Under the pieces are notes generated by a model, which saw only the letters and a list, made by a program, of their open reading frames with translations, was not told where the DNA came from and made no database searches. A program made the position numbers and the translations under genes. Shown here piece by piece: positions 43,261-55,891 of a DNA stretch of 64,000 nucleotides. The stretch is from Dillenia suffruticosa (lineage: Eukaryota > Streptophyta > Magnoliopsida > Dilleniales > Dilleniaceae). The DNA is taken from the NCBI GenBank assembly GCA_033439265.1, contig JAVTVX010000020.1:13410001-13474000 (forward strand), given 5' to 3'. Each line of letters opens with the position of its first letter. The first letter of the stretch is position 1.

Positions 43261-44943
43261 AGTCTTAAATACTTGCTCACTAAAAAGGAGCTAAATTTGA
43301 GACAACGAAGGTGGTTAGAATTAATCAAAAACTACGATTTAGTTATAAATTACCACCCAGGCAAAGCAAATGTAGTTGCGAACGCTCTAAGCTGTAAGTC
43401 TTCTTCTTCGGCACCTTATGGGAGTTCTTATCTCTCATGCTTGGTCAAACTTCATTCACTTGGAGTCAGGTTAGCCAATGCTAATGATGGTGCACTATTG
43501 GCCAAATTCGAAGTGCGACCAACATTAGTGGATCATATTAGAGAGTTCCAAATAGCTGATGAGGAGCTAAAGGGCATAGTGGAGAAGGTTCGCAAGGGTG
43601 AAGGTGGTGAGTTCCATATCCGGGAGGACGGCATGGTAGTATATGGGAAACGAATTTGTGTTCCCAAGAATGATGATTTTCGGAGGGTCATACCTGAAGA
43701 CGCACATTTCTCAGCTTATACGATGTATCCCAGGAGAACTAAGATGTACCGAACCATTAAAGAAACTTATTAGTAGTCGGAGTTGAAAAGGAAGATAGCC
43801 AAGGTTGTAGCTAAGTACCTTGTGTGTCAATAAGTCAAAACCGAATATCAGAAATCCACCGGTGTCCTTCAACCTTTACCAATTCCCAAGTGGAAGTGGG
43901 AACACATTACCATGGCCTTTGTGGTGGGATTGCCATGTATTCTGAGCCATTATGATGCCATTTGGGTGATAGTAGACCAGCTCACCAAGTCACCCTATTT
44001 CCTTTCGATTCAGAACACCTACTCTTTAGAGAGATTGGCCAAACTATACATTGATATAATTATGAGGCTTCATGGAGTTCCAGTATCTATCGTCTCAGAC
44101 CGTGATCCTAGATTCACTTCCCGATTTTGGTCAAAACTGCAAGAGTCTTTAGGGAATAAGTTGAAATTTAGTATAGCTTTCCATCCTCAAACCGATAGGC
44201 AATTGGAGTGCACAATTCAGACCTTGAAAAACATGTTTAGGGCATGTGTGATGGACTTCCAAGAGAGTTGGGATAAGCACCTCCCACTAATTGAATTCGC
44301 ATACAATAATAGCTACCAGGCTAGCATTGAGATGCCACCCTATGAGGCTCTATATGAAAGAAAGTGTCGAACTCCGTTGTGTTGGGATGAGATCGGTAAG
44401 AGAAAGATAGAAATATAGAATTGATTGAGACCATTGTAGAGAAAGTAAAAATAATCCGAGAAAAAATGAAGGTGGCCCAAGACCAACAAAAAGTTATGCA
44501 GATAAAAGGAGATGACCTTTGGAATTCGAAATAGGGGACATAATATTTTTGAAAATCTCACCTTGGAAGGGAGTAATCCGATTCCAGAAAAGAGAAAAGT
44601 TGAATCCTTGCTTTATTGGCCCTTTCAAAATCATTGAGAAGATAGGAAAGGTGGCCTACAAATTGGAGTTACCTCTGGATTTGATGAAAATCTATGATAT
44701 ATTCCATATCTCAATGTTAAAGAAATATTTGCTAAATCCTTCGAATGTTTTAGAAACTCCGCTGGTTGAATTAAAGGAAGACTTGAGTTTCAAAATTCAA
44801 CTTGTAACTATTCTTGATCACCAAATCAAGAGGTTGCGGAACAGATAAATCCCTATTATTAAAATCAAGTGGAAAAGCGATCGGGTTGAAAAAGAGAGTT
44901 GGAACGTGAAGATACTATGAAAAAGCAATACTCTCATCTCTTT
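43261..44943 (+). pseudogene. pol: Integrase and chromodomain-like C-terminus of element G
   Basis: [20 protein letters not shown] ends RNase [21 protein letters not shown] and CQ remnants form the zinc-binding region with a lost His (HSxxxxHPG in relatives). The catalytic core has WVIVDQLTKSPYFL (first Asp), IVSDRDPRFTSRFWSKLQ (second Asp) and FHPQTDRQLECTIQTLKNMF (Glu). PPYEALYERKCRTPLCWDE and GDIIFLKISPWKGVIRF are the C-terminal domain (GPY/F-type). DIFHISMLKKYLLNP and VTILDHQIKRLRNR then RVEKESWNVKIL match the Tekay-type chromodomain that directs integration to heterochromatin, although its key residues are eroded. Stops at about 44418 and 44848. Confidence 0.85.
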
Positions 44944-44969
44944 GAGGTATGACTTTTGTATTTAAATTT

Positions 44970-45003
44970 TGAGAACAAAATTTATATTTATGGGGTTACA
45001 AAT
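44970..45003 (+). other. Polypurine-tract region of element G
   Basis: TTTTGAGAACAAAATTTATA then TATGGGGTTACAAAT precedes the right LTR. It corresponds to the GAGGACGAAATTT...GGGGGGAGA phrase before chromovirus LTRs, now decayed. Confidence 0.5.
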
Positions 45004-47191
45004 TATAATGACGGAAAAGACAAAAAAAAAAGAAAAAATAAAGGGGAGGGAAGAAAAGTCAAAAGTCATATTCCCATACCCCCATTTTATTTTATTTTTC
45101 CTTAGTCTCTCTCTTCCCTCACCTCTCCTCTCATCTCATGAACACTTACCTCCTCTGCACTCCCCCCTCTTGACGCTCTCTCTCCCTCTCCCCTCTTCCC
45201 CTAATTCAATTAGACATCCCCAAACACCCATAGATTTGAACTCCAATCCCTTCAACAAACCCCTAGAATGTTGAATCTATGAGAAGATTCAAGTTTTTCT
45301 AGAGAGAGAAAGACCTAGGGTTTGGAGTGGTTTAACAAGGGATGAAATTGGTGGTTCTAATTGAGGTAATACTCTTTCCTAAACTTGGATTTTAATTATT
45401 TTTGCATAAACTTTGGATTTATATTGAGATTTAGGTTTTGTAGAGAGAAAAATCTAAGATTCGAAAGTGATGTGACAAAATTGGTGGTTCAAGTAAAATA
45501 ATTTTCCTTTTTTCATCTTAAATTTGAATACAATTTGCTAGTATATAAACTTTATGTTGAGATTGGAAAAATAAAGTTTAGGGGTTTGGAGTTAGAGTAC
45601 ATATAATGTTAAAATTTGAGAAAATGTTGAAAGAATAATTATTTCCGTAGATTGGAGATATGATTTGATGAAATTAGATAATGAATTTGTGAATTTGGGA
45701 AAATTGGAGTTTGGGTTATGATGACAATATTGATTTTTCCTAATATTAATTTGTGATTAAATGATAAATGTGTGCATATTGTCTTAGGTTTAAGGCAATT
45801 GAAATTTAAGGAGGAGAAAATCATTGATTTGGACTTAAATTTGGAGTGATTACCCTCCCAAGAGGTGAGTGAATATGTGATTATGATTTTGAATGAGAAA
45901 ATTTTTACTTGATTTTACATATGTTTTTTTAAAATTGATTTATAAATTAGTTTGTGATTGTGAAGTGTTCCAAAACAGAATTTAGAATAAAAAATGTATC
46001 CAAATATTTTATTGAAATAATCTATCATATTTATTAATTTATATTGAATATGTTGGTATTGAACTCATGATTTTAAAATCGTTTGAATAACTATGGCACA
46101 CTTTGATATATGTTATGAGATTTGCGAAATGGTGTTTGAATGCAAATCTAATGGTTATAATCATTCGCCACACGGTGTGGCCTGACGGGGCAACGTGGTT
46201 AAGGAGCGTTTGACTTAGGAGATAACCGTACTCAAGAGATATCTCCAAGGCCGTTATTTTTATTTTTCAAACTAGTTTGGTAGCATCCCAAGGGAGGCCC
46301 GAGCCTACGCCAAGGTTAGGGGTATTTGTGAGTTAGAAAAGTATGAAAACCCTTCGCGGTTTTGCCTTTGGTTGCGATGGACCATTGTCAGGAATTATGA
46401 TTTTGGCAACCCCATGATTTTGAAAAAGTTATGGATATGATTAGATGCATATGATTTATTCATTATGAATATTGAATTTTATTTGAAAAATTTTATAGTT
46501 GATGATGAATCTTGAATTTTTATGAATATGATAATAAGATTTTGAGATAATTGTTTGGTATGTCCACAATCGTCCATCATTTACTTTCATAATACGTTAT
46601 TCATTCACTGAGTATTGTTGTATACTCATCCCTCTTATTTTAATTTTTCACAGAGGAAGTTTAAACTAAGGTATGGACGGTATTAGTATCACGAGGCAAG
46701 ATCATCTCGAAGGACTCGTTGTTGGTACTAGTTGTCCCGATTTCCTTTTTTTGAGAATTTTAGATGGACGCCTTTAAGACATTTTTGTATAAACTCCTTT
46801 GCAAAATTATTTAACCTTTATATCTTCAATTTTTATTTGCTTTAGTTGGGATTGCATAACTTAAGTTAAAAATCTCTAGTTTTTTTTTCTTAAAGTTTAG
46901 TTGTGAATTGCTTTGTGGTATTTGATTGGCTGGGCTGGACTTATGCATATATTTGGATTTGAATGGCTAGGCTGGCCTTACACATGCATGTTTTGAATAT
47001 AGATGAACTAGGTTGGTGGTTTTGTTATGTGATAAATGCATGTTGACTCATATGGAAATGTTGGATTATTTTGGAAAATAGATAGATATCGATGAATGAC
47101 TTGTGATACTTTGGTATACGAGTTAGCCTCACCCTTATTCTGAGATAACACGGCGGTTGTCGCATACTTGACCTAAGGGTCGGGCATGACA
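45004..47191 (+). repeat. Right LTR of element G
   Basis: Starts TATAATGACGG (a decayed TGTAATGATGG) and ends GGGTCGGGCATGACA, followed by gtaag. Collinear with 35103-37261. Confidence 0.85.
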
Positions 47192-48062
47192 GTAAGACAA
47201 TCTCTCATGTACTCAACATACATGATGGCTAACCATACAACTGTCACACTCTTATTTTGAGAATGCCTACCACAAGTATACTTCGACTTAAAACTCTTTA
47301 TTTGAAAACATAAGCCATCACTTGAGGATAATATGTGGATTTTCCAACCATACTTTTCATTACAAATAGTTGTGACGTTTGCTTTCTTATTTTTCATATA
47401 CCTAAAATCAAAACCCTTTTGCATGAAGAATTCAATTAGGGCTTTCCTAACAACGGTTTATGAATCAAACTTTAAAAATAAATAAATAAATAAATAATAA
47501 AACCTTTAGAAGTTGGATTTCTATAGACATGTCATGTTATTTTATTAAATACAGATAACTTTCACCCTCCTTTTCTGAACTACCCCCAAGACTCCTTAAC
47601 TCCTCTTTAGAAGCTTCATCATCTAGCAGCCCAACACCTACAAAGAATTAACCCACCTCATTAGAAACATCAACCTGATCATAAGCAAAACCATCTCTCT
47701 CCTCTTAAATATTATTAGAGAATTACATACCACATCTTCCTCATCATCATTGTAATTAGGGTCATAGACTTCATATCTTTCCCTTCACCATTTATAACCA
47801 TTTATAAGGATATCAGTAAGATGATTAACGTCATCCATAATTCCCTTCATAAGGTATTTTCAATAGCTTTCGGTCATAGTAGATTCACAAACTATACGTT
47901 CCCTATTCTCTACATAAATCTCCATAGTACCATACCCTAGTTTTTCCATCTCACTAAAAATATTTGGTAAATGAGAATCTACTTTAAATGACCTAATTTA
48001 ATCAAATAATTCCCCAAGAAATTTACATCACCAAGACTCTATTCATCAATCTTCAAAGCCAT
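47192..48062 (-). pseudogene. MULE transposase fragment 1 (N-terminus and DNA-binding domain)
   Basis: Minus strand from about 48062: MALKIDE, then MEKLGYGTMEIYVENRERIV (about 47940) and KGIMDDVNHLTDILINGYKW, an acidic stretch YDPNYNDDEEDVV, and LLDDEASKEELRSLGGSS (47630-47560). After a gap with an (AAAT)n run (47471-47494), FRKALIEFFMQKGFDFRYMK leads to the MuDR-type DNA-binding domain: NVTTICNEKYGWKIHILSSS, FQIKSFKSKYTCG, NKSVTVVWLA (47420-47200), with the Cys and Cys/His zinc-ligand spacing mostly kept. It is cut by element G at 47191, and the gene continues at 35102. The MULE's terminal inverted repeats were not found. Confidence 0.65.
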
Positions 48063-48091
48063 TACCACATTCAACAAATCAAACATATATA

Positions 48092-48585
48092 TGTTGGTAA
48101 AGAATGCCCACGAAGGGGCTTTTACCACACATAGTAGAAATCATTTTATTTAAATTTAAATTTGAAGTTAAGGGATAATGAGTGATTAATCCATTATCCC
48201 CAACTTCCCCAATGACAACTTCCCAATTAACCAACGTGTGCTTTTAACCCTTATTCTTCAATTTGAGTTTTTGGAGAATATTATTCACAAGGAGAGAAAA
48301 AGTACACAATATTCTTTACAGAGAGAGATTGATTGAGGGTTTAGAAAAGATTCTGAGTAAGGAATTTTTACGTCACTTTCGTCATCGGATTGAGGGTTGT
48401 GATATTGTGATATTGCGGTGATAACTCATTTGACGTGGTTATCATCCCGACTACGAGATTTTCAAGAAAGATATCGTGATTCTTGGATTGTCGGCATTTA
48501 ATCATTGAGGTTTACCCAAAAACTTCATCTTTTAATTATTCCCAAAAATCACTATGCTTCCGTTTTGTGACAATCAAATCTAACA
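48092..48585 (+). repeat. 5' LTR of a Copia element (element I)
   Basis: 494 bp from TGTTGGTAAAGAATGCCC to CAATCAAATCTAACA, followed by a PBS-like sequence. It lies directly upstream (on -) of the MULE start, so it may have inserted into the MULE's 5' region. No second copy is in the window. Confidence 0.65.
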
Positions 48586-49181
48586 TTAGTATCAGAGCAT
48601 TTGTTAGATTTATTAAAAAAACTTTTTTTGAAATTTTTCAGGAATAAAAATTTGGGATTTAGATAACGGATGAGTTTTATGAATTCAATTATACCACGAT
48701 ATTGCCTATAATTTGTAGATTACGAAAATAAATTTTTCATAATTTTTTGAGTACGTTAAGACTATAAAATATGAGGTCAAATTTTCGACTCTTAATGGTG
48801 TTCGAAACTTAAACCCTAGATTTGTCGAGTTAAAGGACAAATTGACCTATAAAATTGGTATAAATGTGTTCCTCATGGTCTGATCTACATTTTGACATAT
48901 ATATTGTGTATTACCGTCACCGAAAACTGGGTTTTCTGATATGGCCACGAAGGATAAAATTTTTAGACACTTGATTCGCTGAGATTAGGGCTTGAATCTC
49001 TCAGAATTTGAGTTAAGGATGATTTGGGAAAGTCCAATTTCATTTTTCTGATGAGATCGTTGTCAAAAAGTGGCCGAAAAAGCATATTCTGATAGTCGGG
49101 TCACAAGGATCCGATTGTAGGCCCGTCGGGTGAAGGAGAACCACCCCATACCCATGGGCTCATGAAGAACATGCATGGATG
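48586..49181 (+). mobile_element. PBS and leader of element I, truncated
   Basis: TTAGTATCAGAGCAT at 48586 is a Met-tRNA PBS with one mismatch (TAGTATCAGAGC). The following 570 bases are non-coding and end where a gypsy LTR fragment begins. Gag and pol are missing. Confidence 0.6.
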
Positions 49182-50242
49182 GGATATCATAGCAAGACTA
49201 CACAAGACTCAATCTAGAGATCAATAAGCATGCTCATGTGGATACTAATGCAACTATTCATCATATAATCAAATATTTGCACAAGTTAAGACATATTACT
49301 TCCTTTGTAAGATCTCTTGCTAACAATACATACCAGCACTCCCTTTGAATCCTTGAAATTTTTTTTATATCACCTTAGCAAAAATCAAATCACAAATCAA
49401 CATGAATTCCTATACAATATTTCTATATTTCCAATTGAAATCCAAGAGTTTCTAAAAATGTTCTTACCTCCTTGGCTTCATGGTTGTACTTAAATTGGAT
49501 ATGAATCCTACATATTTCATCCAATGGGGGTTGAATGAAGAAAATGAGCTAAATTCTTTTTAAACAAGTTCTTTTATAAACTTAGCAAAACATCTTGACC
49601 AATGGATCACCCCATATATTATCTCAACCATCCACTTGTCCTAGCACTCAAACCATGCAATTGTTGACTTAAGTAAACTCTATGCACTCCATTACATGTC
49701 TTGTTAGCCGGCCATGTCAAAGGAGAGAAGCACAAACTAATCCAATTAGCTTTCATGCATAAACTTCCATCCAATGACCTTCTTGAATGTGGAACTATCC
49801 TATGTGGCCACTAACCAACTTTGTTGTCTTCTTGACCAATCATTTGGCTCCAATTGTCCATCCTTGAGTAGTTTATAACTTAGTCCCTCAACTCTCCTTA
49901 ATTGCATTTAGACCCCTAACTTTTAACAAATTTGTATTTTTTTTGTCCCTATGAAATTTTCTTCAAATTTTCTTAAAAATATGAAATTTCATTTAAATAT
50001 CTTTATTTAAGTGTGTAGACCTTTTCATAGCTATTTTTTACTTCTTTAGGTCTTGTCGGCGCTTACCGAAAATGTTTTTAGCTTACCGATAAAATTTTCG
50101 GTTTTAGCGATTTCGAGACAAAATATCAAAATAAATAAGCAGAAAAATTAAAATTTCATTTTAAATGTCTCAAAATGATATTATATATATAGAACCATGA
50201 GGAGTGATACATGATATATAGTCATCGGAAATCAGTGTTACA
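49182..50242 (+). mobile_element. Fragment of family H gypsy LTR (3' 1.06 kb)
   Basis: Collinear with about 40785-41864 of the solo LTR, from GATATCATAGCAAGACTAC to the end ATCAGTGTTACA. The 5' half is missing and nothing internal follows, so this is a deleted copy. Its intact right end adjoins, at 50243, the remnant of element C's LTR, into which it probably inserted. Confidence 0.7.
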
Positions 50243-50300
50243 TTAACTCATTCATGGGATTTGAATTTTTTAAAAAATTCCTAACATTCTTCCACTTGGC
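50243..50300 (-). repeat. 3' LTR stub and polypurine tract of element C
   Basis: 50243-50286 matches the last 45 bases of the right LTR. Next to it 50287-50300 reads GCCAAGTGGAAGAA on the minus strand, a purine-rich tract as in related Copia elements. Confidence 0.7.
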
Positions 50301-50654
50301 CTAGCAAACCGACTTGAAATCAAATCCAAGTCAATTCTATATGAAAATAGAGTACATGAGTCACGGTGATAAATCCTCTAAAAGCGAGTATTGTCTTCTT
50401 TGTGCTACGATACATTCCATTTTTTAACCTTATAGTGACATTTACTGTATGAATAAACCTTATGTTTATTCGGAATCCAAATTTCATGAATTTATCTCAA
50501 GACAACAATATGTGCACAATTTTATTGAGAAAATTCAATCTTGAGTTTCATTTAAATAAGACAATAAACTCATATTCACAACATGATCCCTAAACCTACT
50601 TGGTAGTCTACCTTTGGTTAAAGGATCGGCCAACATACAATCAATGCTAATATA

Positions 50655-51232
50655 TTAGATTACAACTTTATTTTCCAATACTCTTTCCCTAATGGCTAAA
50701 TACTTTATGTCGATATGTTTACTTCGACTACCACTCTCATTATTCTTAACCAAAAATACAATAGCTAAATTATCACAAAATATACATAATGGCTTAGGAA
50801 TAAAATCTAAAATCCTAAGACCGAACATGAAACTCTTGAGCCACATCGCAGTGACGTAGCCTCAAAACACACCACGAACTCAGCTTCCATAGTAAAGGTC
50901 ACAGCCAATGTCTGCTTAGCACTCCTCCACGATACAGCTCTACCGGATATCATAAAAATGTAACTTGATGTTGATTTCTGGGAATCAACATAGCCGGCAA
51001 AATCCGAATCCGAGTACCCAAGTACTTTCAAACTATCGGTTCTTCTATATGTAAGCATGTGTTTCTTGGTGCCTTGCAAATATCTCAATACCTTCTTTAC
51101 AGCCTTCCTTTCCAAACCTGGGTTACTTTGATATCTACCTAACATCCCCACAACACATGTTATATCAGGTCTTATACAGACCTGTGTGTATATGAGACTT
51201 CCAACAACGGAAGCATATGGGATGTTAACCAT
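50655..51232 (-). pseudogene. pol: RNase H of element C
   Basis: From 51232: MVNIPYASVVGSLIYTQVCI, RPDITCVVGMLGRYQSNPG, LRYLQGTKKHMLTYRRTD and VLGYSDSDFAGYVDSQKST (RNase H first catalytic Asp), then SGRAVSWRSAKQTLAVTFTM and EAEFVVCFEATS (catalytic Glu). After a frameshift near 50840 FIPKPLCIFCDNLAIVFLVK and NNESGSRSKHIDIKYLAIRE follow. One frameshift and a few substitutions. Confidence 0.85.
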
Positions 51233-51360
51233 CTATTCCCTTTCCAAATATGTCTTAGGGCATTGGTCCAAATTGAACCTATCCCCTTTAACAATCGGAG
51301 CTATACTTGATGAACAGTTCTCCATCCTATACTCTTACACACTTTGTTGATGTAAGTCTC

Positions 51361-52091
51361 TTAAGACAGTCCCAAAACCTTATGATATCTATCTCGATAT
51401 ATCTTTATACGGATGACATAAGATGCATTACCTAAATCTTTCATCTCAAAGTTCTTAGGGAGGAACTGTTTCACCTCATACAGTATCCCCTTATTATTTG
51501 TGGCAAGTAGTATATCATCCATATAGAGGACAAGGAAATAGAATCTACTCCCACTAACTTTGAGGTATATGCATTGATTCACAATATTCTCTTCAAAACC
51601 GAATGAAGTGATACATTGTGAAATTTTAAATACCACTGACGGGAGGCTTGTTTCAACCCGTATATGGATTTCTTGAGTTCGCACACCAAATGCTCACTAC
51701 CATTAGAGGAGAATCCTTTAGATTGACACATATAAACCTTTTCCTCTAGTTCCCCATTAAGGAATGCCGTTTTCATATCCATTTGTTGCAATTCTAGGTT
51801 GAAATATATAACAAGTGCCAGAATAATACAGAGGGAATCTTTCTTGGATACCGGAGAAAATGTCTCCGAGTAGTTGATTCCTTCCCTTTGGGTGAACCTT
51901 TTAGCAACAAGTCTGGCCTTATATTTCTCGACATTGCCCAATGAGTCTATCTTAGTTTTGAAGACCCATTTACATCCGATAGGTTTTACCCCATCTGGCA
52001 ACTCTACAAGATCCCAGACTCCATTACTCCTCATGGAGTCCATCTCATCCTTCATGGTATTCAGCCATAAGTTTGAGCCCTTAGAACTCAT
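51361..52091 (-). pseudogene. pol: Reverse transcriptase of element C
   Basis: From 52091: SSKGSNLWLNTMKDEMDSM, NGVWDLVELPDGVKPIGCKW (standard Copia RT start), NYSETFSPVSKKDSLCIILA, LELQQMDMKTAFLNGELEEK (catalytic Asp) and YGLKQASRQWYLKFHN. After a frameshift at about 51620 come GSRFYFLVLYMDDILLATNN (intact YMDD box) and NFEMKDLGNASYVIRIKIYR. Except for the frameshift this is the best-preserved RT in the window. Confidence 0.85.
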
Positions 52092-52430
52092 GGCTTGTGA
52101 AAACGTTTCTAGGTCCTCTACGACTCCAACGTTATAGTCAAACTCTTAAGTCTACTACATAGTCATTAGGTATAGCTGATCTTCTTTCTCGAGTAGATCT
52201 CCTTAATGTAGATTCAACATTCTCCGTAGGAGAAGGTTGACCAACTTGATCTTGGTCATCTGTCTATAGAATTTCTTGGTTATCACCCATACTCTGATTT
52301 GTGTCCATAGGCACTTGAGAGTCATTTTGGACGATGACTAACTTGGTACTTGAACTTGATGGGATACTTGATGGGTCCCTTTCAAGAGTTATCTCTTGAA
52401 AGTTATCCCTCCCACTGACCAAGTCATTCT

Positions 52431-53031
52431 CTAAAAATCTAACATTTCTAATTCCATAAATCTAGTGTGGTAGGATGGACAATAAAACTGGTATCGTTTG
52501 GACTTTTTGGCATAACTAACAAAGCATCCACTTACGATCCTTGGATCCAGTTGCTCTTCCCGTGGATTGTAAACCCTTATCTTTGTAGGACAACCCCAAA
52601 TGCGTACATGTCTTAAACTAAGTTTCCAACCTTTAAATAACTCAAAAGGAGTTTTGCCCACTGTCTTGGTTGGAACCCTGTTTAAGATGTACATTGTCAT
52701 CTTAGAACTTCAGTCCACAAGAATTTAGGTAATTTAGAGCTAGCCATCATGCTCCTAACCATATCAAGTAAGGTTTTATTCCTTTTTTCAGCTATCCATT
52801 CTTGTCAGGTGAACCAGGCATGGTGTATTGGGTAACAATCTCATTTTCCTGAAGGAACTTTACAAATCGATCTGATATTTGTCCATCCTCTATATACCTT
52901 CCATAGTATTCTCTATCTCTATCTGACCTTATGATTTTTATTTGTTTATCGCATTGTTTCTCTACTTTTACCTTAAAAATTTTAAAAGCATCTAATGCCT
53001 CATCCTTATGGCGAAAGATATAGAGATACAT
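52431..53031 (-). pseudogene. pol: Integrase core and C-terminus of element C
   Basis: From 53031: MYLYIFRHKDEALDAFKIFK, IKIIRSDRDREYYGRYIEDG (second catalytic Asp), FLQENEIVTQYTMPGSPDKN (before the Glu). Around 52720-52790 the Glu region is frameshifted. MTMYILNRVPTKTVGKTPFE, LRHVRIWGCPTKIRVYNPRE and DPRIVSGCFVSYAKKSKRYQ (52700-52480) are the C-terminal part. Confidence 0.85.
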
Positions 53032-53044
53032 ATATCATGAATAG

Positions 53045-53760
53045 TCATCTAAATGAGATGTAGTAACTATGACCATACGAATCTATACTTGGAGTACAAA
53101 TATCCGTATGTATGATCTTTAGCAATTCTAAGCTCTTCCTAACACCTTTTTGAGTCTTGTTGGTCTGCTTTCTCTTAATACAGTCTACACAAGCCTCAAA
53201 ATTAATAAAGTCTAGAATATCAAGTATCTCATCCTTTACCAACTTTTCTATTCCTTTTATAGAGATGTATCCTAATCTCCGGTACCACAACATAGAAGAA
53301 TTTTCCTCAATGACATTTCTTTTAACCCATGTATGTGTTATATTCATACAAATATTATCTTGTAAAATAATAGTATATAATTCATCTAATAATGGACCAT
53401 AACCAACGATATTTGAACCATAAAATAATATCATTTTATTATTAAATTAAAAAGAGTAATTAAATTGTACTAGTTTTGAAACGGAAATTAACTTCTTAGA
53501 AAACTTATGTACATAAAGTACTCTCTCCAATTTCAAAACATGCCCGCTTGCCAATATGAGCTCGCAATCACCAATGACCTTTACTCGTGAGCCCATCTTA
53601 TTGCTCGAATAGATGAGTTGTTCAAGATCCACTGGCTTCCTTAGGTTTTGCGATCCCTACAACACATTTGTAATGTGGATGGTACAACCAGAGTCAATCC
53701 ACCATGTGTCATGAGAAATCTTAATCATACCAGATTCATACAAACTAATAAGATTTCCAT
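53045..53760 (-). pseudogene. pol: Protease and GAG-pre-integrase of element C
   Basis: Around 53720-53690 WWIDSGCTIHI is the aspartic-protease motif D-S-G. SNKMGSRVKVIGDCELILAS and LERVLYVHKFSKKLISVSKL (53630-53450) complete it. After a stop, MLWYRRLGYISIKGIEKLVK (53300) is the GAG-pre-integrase (LWHxRLGH) and CVDCIKRKQTNKTQKG with IIHTDICTPSIDSYGHSYYI leads into integrase with the first catalytic Asp. Confidence 0.8.
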
Positions 53761-53799
53761 ACCTTTATTCTCAATCCACCGCTTGTACTTGGCACAATC

Positions 53800-54530
53800 C
53801 TATTTCATGTGTCCCTTCTTTTTATAGAAAAAACACTAGGACTCTTTTTTATGTCTGCTTTTAATTTTGTGCCCTTTTGATTTGGTTTGGACTTTCCCTT
53901 TTTCTTTCCTTGTACTACCACATGTGCACTAATAGAACTTTGCTTCATCTCCATCAGTAGCCTTCCTTCCTCATGTACACACATGGTCATCAATTCATTG
54001 ATAGACCATTTCTCCTTATGTGTGTTGTAGGAGATCTTAAAAGGACCATATGGCTGAGGGAGGGAATTCAGAATAAAGTGCATAAGGAAGGACTCGAACA
54101 TCTCAACCTCCAAGTTCTTTAGTTGAGCCGCAACGTCCCACATCCGCATGATCTGCTCACGTACATCATGGGCAGCAATGAGCGTCATGGAAGAGAATTA
54201 TATAATGAGGGTACTAGCTAAAGATTTCTCCAATGCCTCAAATTTCTCATCTATAGCCTTAAGAAGAGCATGGACATTGGTATGCTGATTGACCAAGCCA
54301 CGGATACCAACCGCAATTTTGCTCTTTATGACATAGTACTTAGACGATTAGATCGCTCCCATTTTTCATAAAGAGTCTTTTCATCTATAAAGCTGGTATC
54401 AATCACCGAAAGTAGCTCGTCCTTCCGTATAGCATAGTCAATGTCCAAGCAGCCTAAATGGAGAAGTACAATTTCCCTCCATTTCTTATAATTCTCTCCA
54501 TTCAAATCGGAAAAATCGGATTTTAAATCT
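53800..54530 (-). pseudogene. gag: Copia Gag of element C
   Basis: LNGENYKKWREIVLLHLGCL (about 54505) is the Gag start motif NxxxWK. After a frameshift near 54330, AAHDVREQIMRMWDVAAQLK, FLMHFILNSLPQPYGPFKIS and KEKWSINELMTMCVHEEGRL (54180-53960) form the capsid. A Lys/Gly-rich basic tail KGKSKPNQKGTKLKADIKK follows. Around 53820 a zinc-knuckle remnant (CFFYKKKGHMK-like) is frameshifted. Confidence 0.8.
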
Positions 54531-55876
54531 ATGGTTTGGAATACTGCAAAATAAATAAATATGTTTACTAATTATATGTGAAACATTTAATATAAGTTTA
54601 TCGATGCAAACATATGAAATAAATCTCTGACATAGAAATTGTTTGTGGGCTAAATTTCTAATTCTATTATATTTATTTAACCTTATGATAAAATTTATCA
54701 AAAATAGATCATTCCCCAATGACTATGGGCTAATTGAGAAACTACCAATAGTTAGTATTTTCTTGATCACCTTATCCTTTTCTAGTTAGCCCTACAAAAT
54801 GATATTTCTAGTGCACTAGGTAGGTGGTGAGTCACATGAGATCACTTAAGAACTAGCCAGCCTTAGACTTATCCCCGTCTTTTTAATAGAACCAGTCTAG
54901 ATATACACTAAATCAACCATACTTATAATATCATCTAAAAAGGGGATTTGATCTAAGTAAACTACTATTGAAAATAACTATTTTGATATCTTATCTCTCA
55001 TTTTATTATTTTCATGCAATCAAAATTCCTGTGGGATAAAATTCATTACATAAAAATAATTTTCATGACAAATTTATCCTTTCATAAAGTGATCATATCT
55101 TTATATATAATTTTTTATGTTATTATGTCTGTTGTGGCTAAACCCTAATTAATTTTAAAAATTATATTGATCACAAGAATAATAATATTAATTAATTTTA
55201 TCATGATAAAATGCATAAAATAAAAATGCAATTAAATTACCTAATACATTTTATTAATTTTGTACCTCCCCTTATGAACAAAATATATTGAAAATTAATT
55301 TTATGCACAATATTTTTAATATAAAGGTCTAATATGAAACATTTGAAACTTCATTAGGCCTTTTAAAATACATTGTTGGGACTTGATTGAAAAAAAAATG
55401 AATGACCCATTTATGAATTTGGGATAAGTGTCTTTAAAAAATATTTATTTAAGGAAATCATTTAATACAAGACTTCAATCATTCCCAAAAAGGAAAAATT
55501 GACCACATGGACATTCATTAAATAAATGAATATTTAAAATATTGTAATTTTTCTAAATATTTTTCATGACCCATTTATTTCATTTTTATACACTTTTAAT
55601 ATTGTCATTTTCACTTGATCGACCCCAAGGGTCTCAACCCGGAATCAATGGCTTCTGGTGAGTCTATATGCTGGAAAACTATCGAAAAGTACAGAAATAC
55701 TCCAAAATAATTTTTGAAAATATAGTTTTGATCGTAATGATGTAAGTATTTCAATCGGGCTCAATTTTTCGAAAAATCAAGATTTTTGGGCCACTAATTC
55801 AAAAATCCGAAAATCTTAATTTTTTGAAAAATTTTTAAAATTCGCCAAAATTTTGAAGGTAGAGGACAAAATTTCA
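54531..55876. other. Leader of element C
   Basis: AT-rich, no coding frame. Lies between PBS and gag. The 54486-54719 minus frame reads through the gag start in the wrong frame and is not a gene. Confidence 0.6.
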
Positions 55877-55888
55877 ACTCTGATACCA
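55877..55888 (-). other. Primer-binding site of element C
   Basis: ACTCTGATACCA on +, i.e. TGGTATCAGAGT on the minus strand: 11 of 12 bases of the Met-tRNA site. Confidence 0.8.
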
Positions 55889-55891
55889 AAT

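Larger units (their letters stand above)
35103..47191 (+). mobile_element. Tekay-type Ty3/gypsy chromovirus (element G)
   Basis: 12.1 kb on +, including a nested 2.55 kb solo LTR. LTRs at 35103-37261 and 45004-47191 are collinear. PBS at 37269 and a degenerate PPT lie just inside them. Gag, protease, RT, RNase H, integrase and a chromodomain-like C-terminus follow in gypsy order. The flanks gcaag (35098-35102) and gtaag (47192-47196) are a 5-bp duplication with one change. The flanking sequences on both sides are parts of one MULE transposase gene, which independently confirms the boundaries. All ORFs are broken. Confidence 0.85.
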
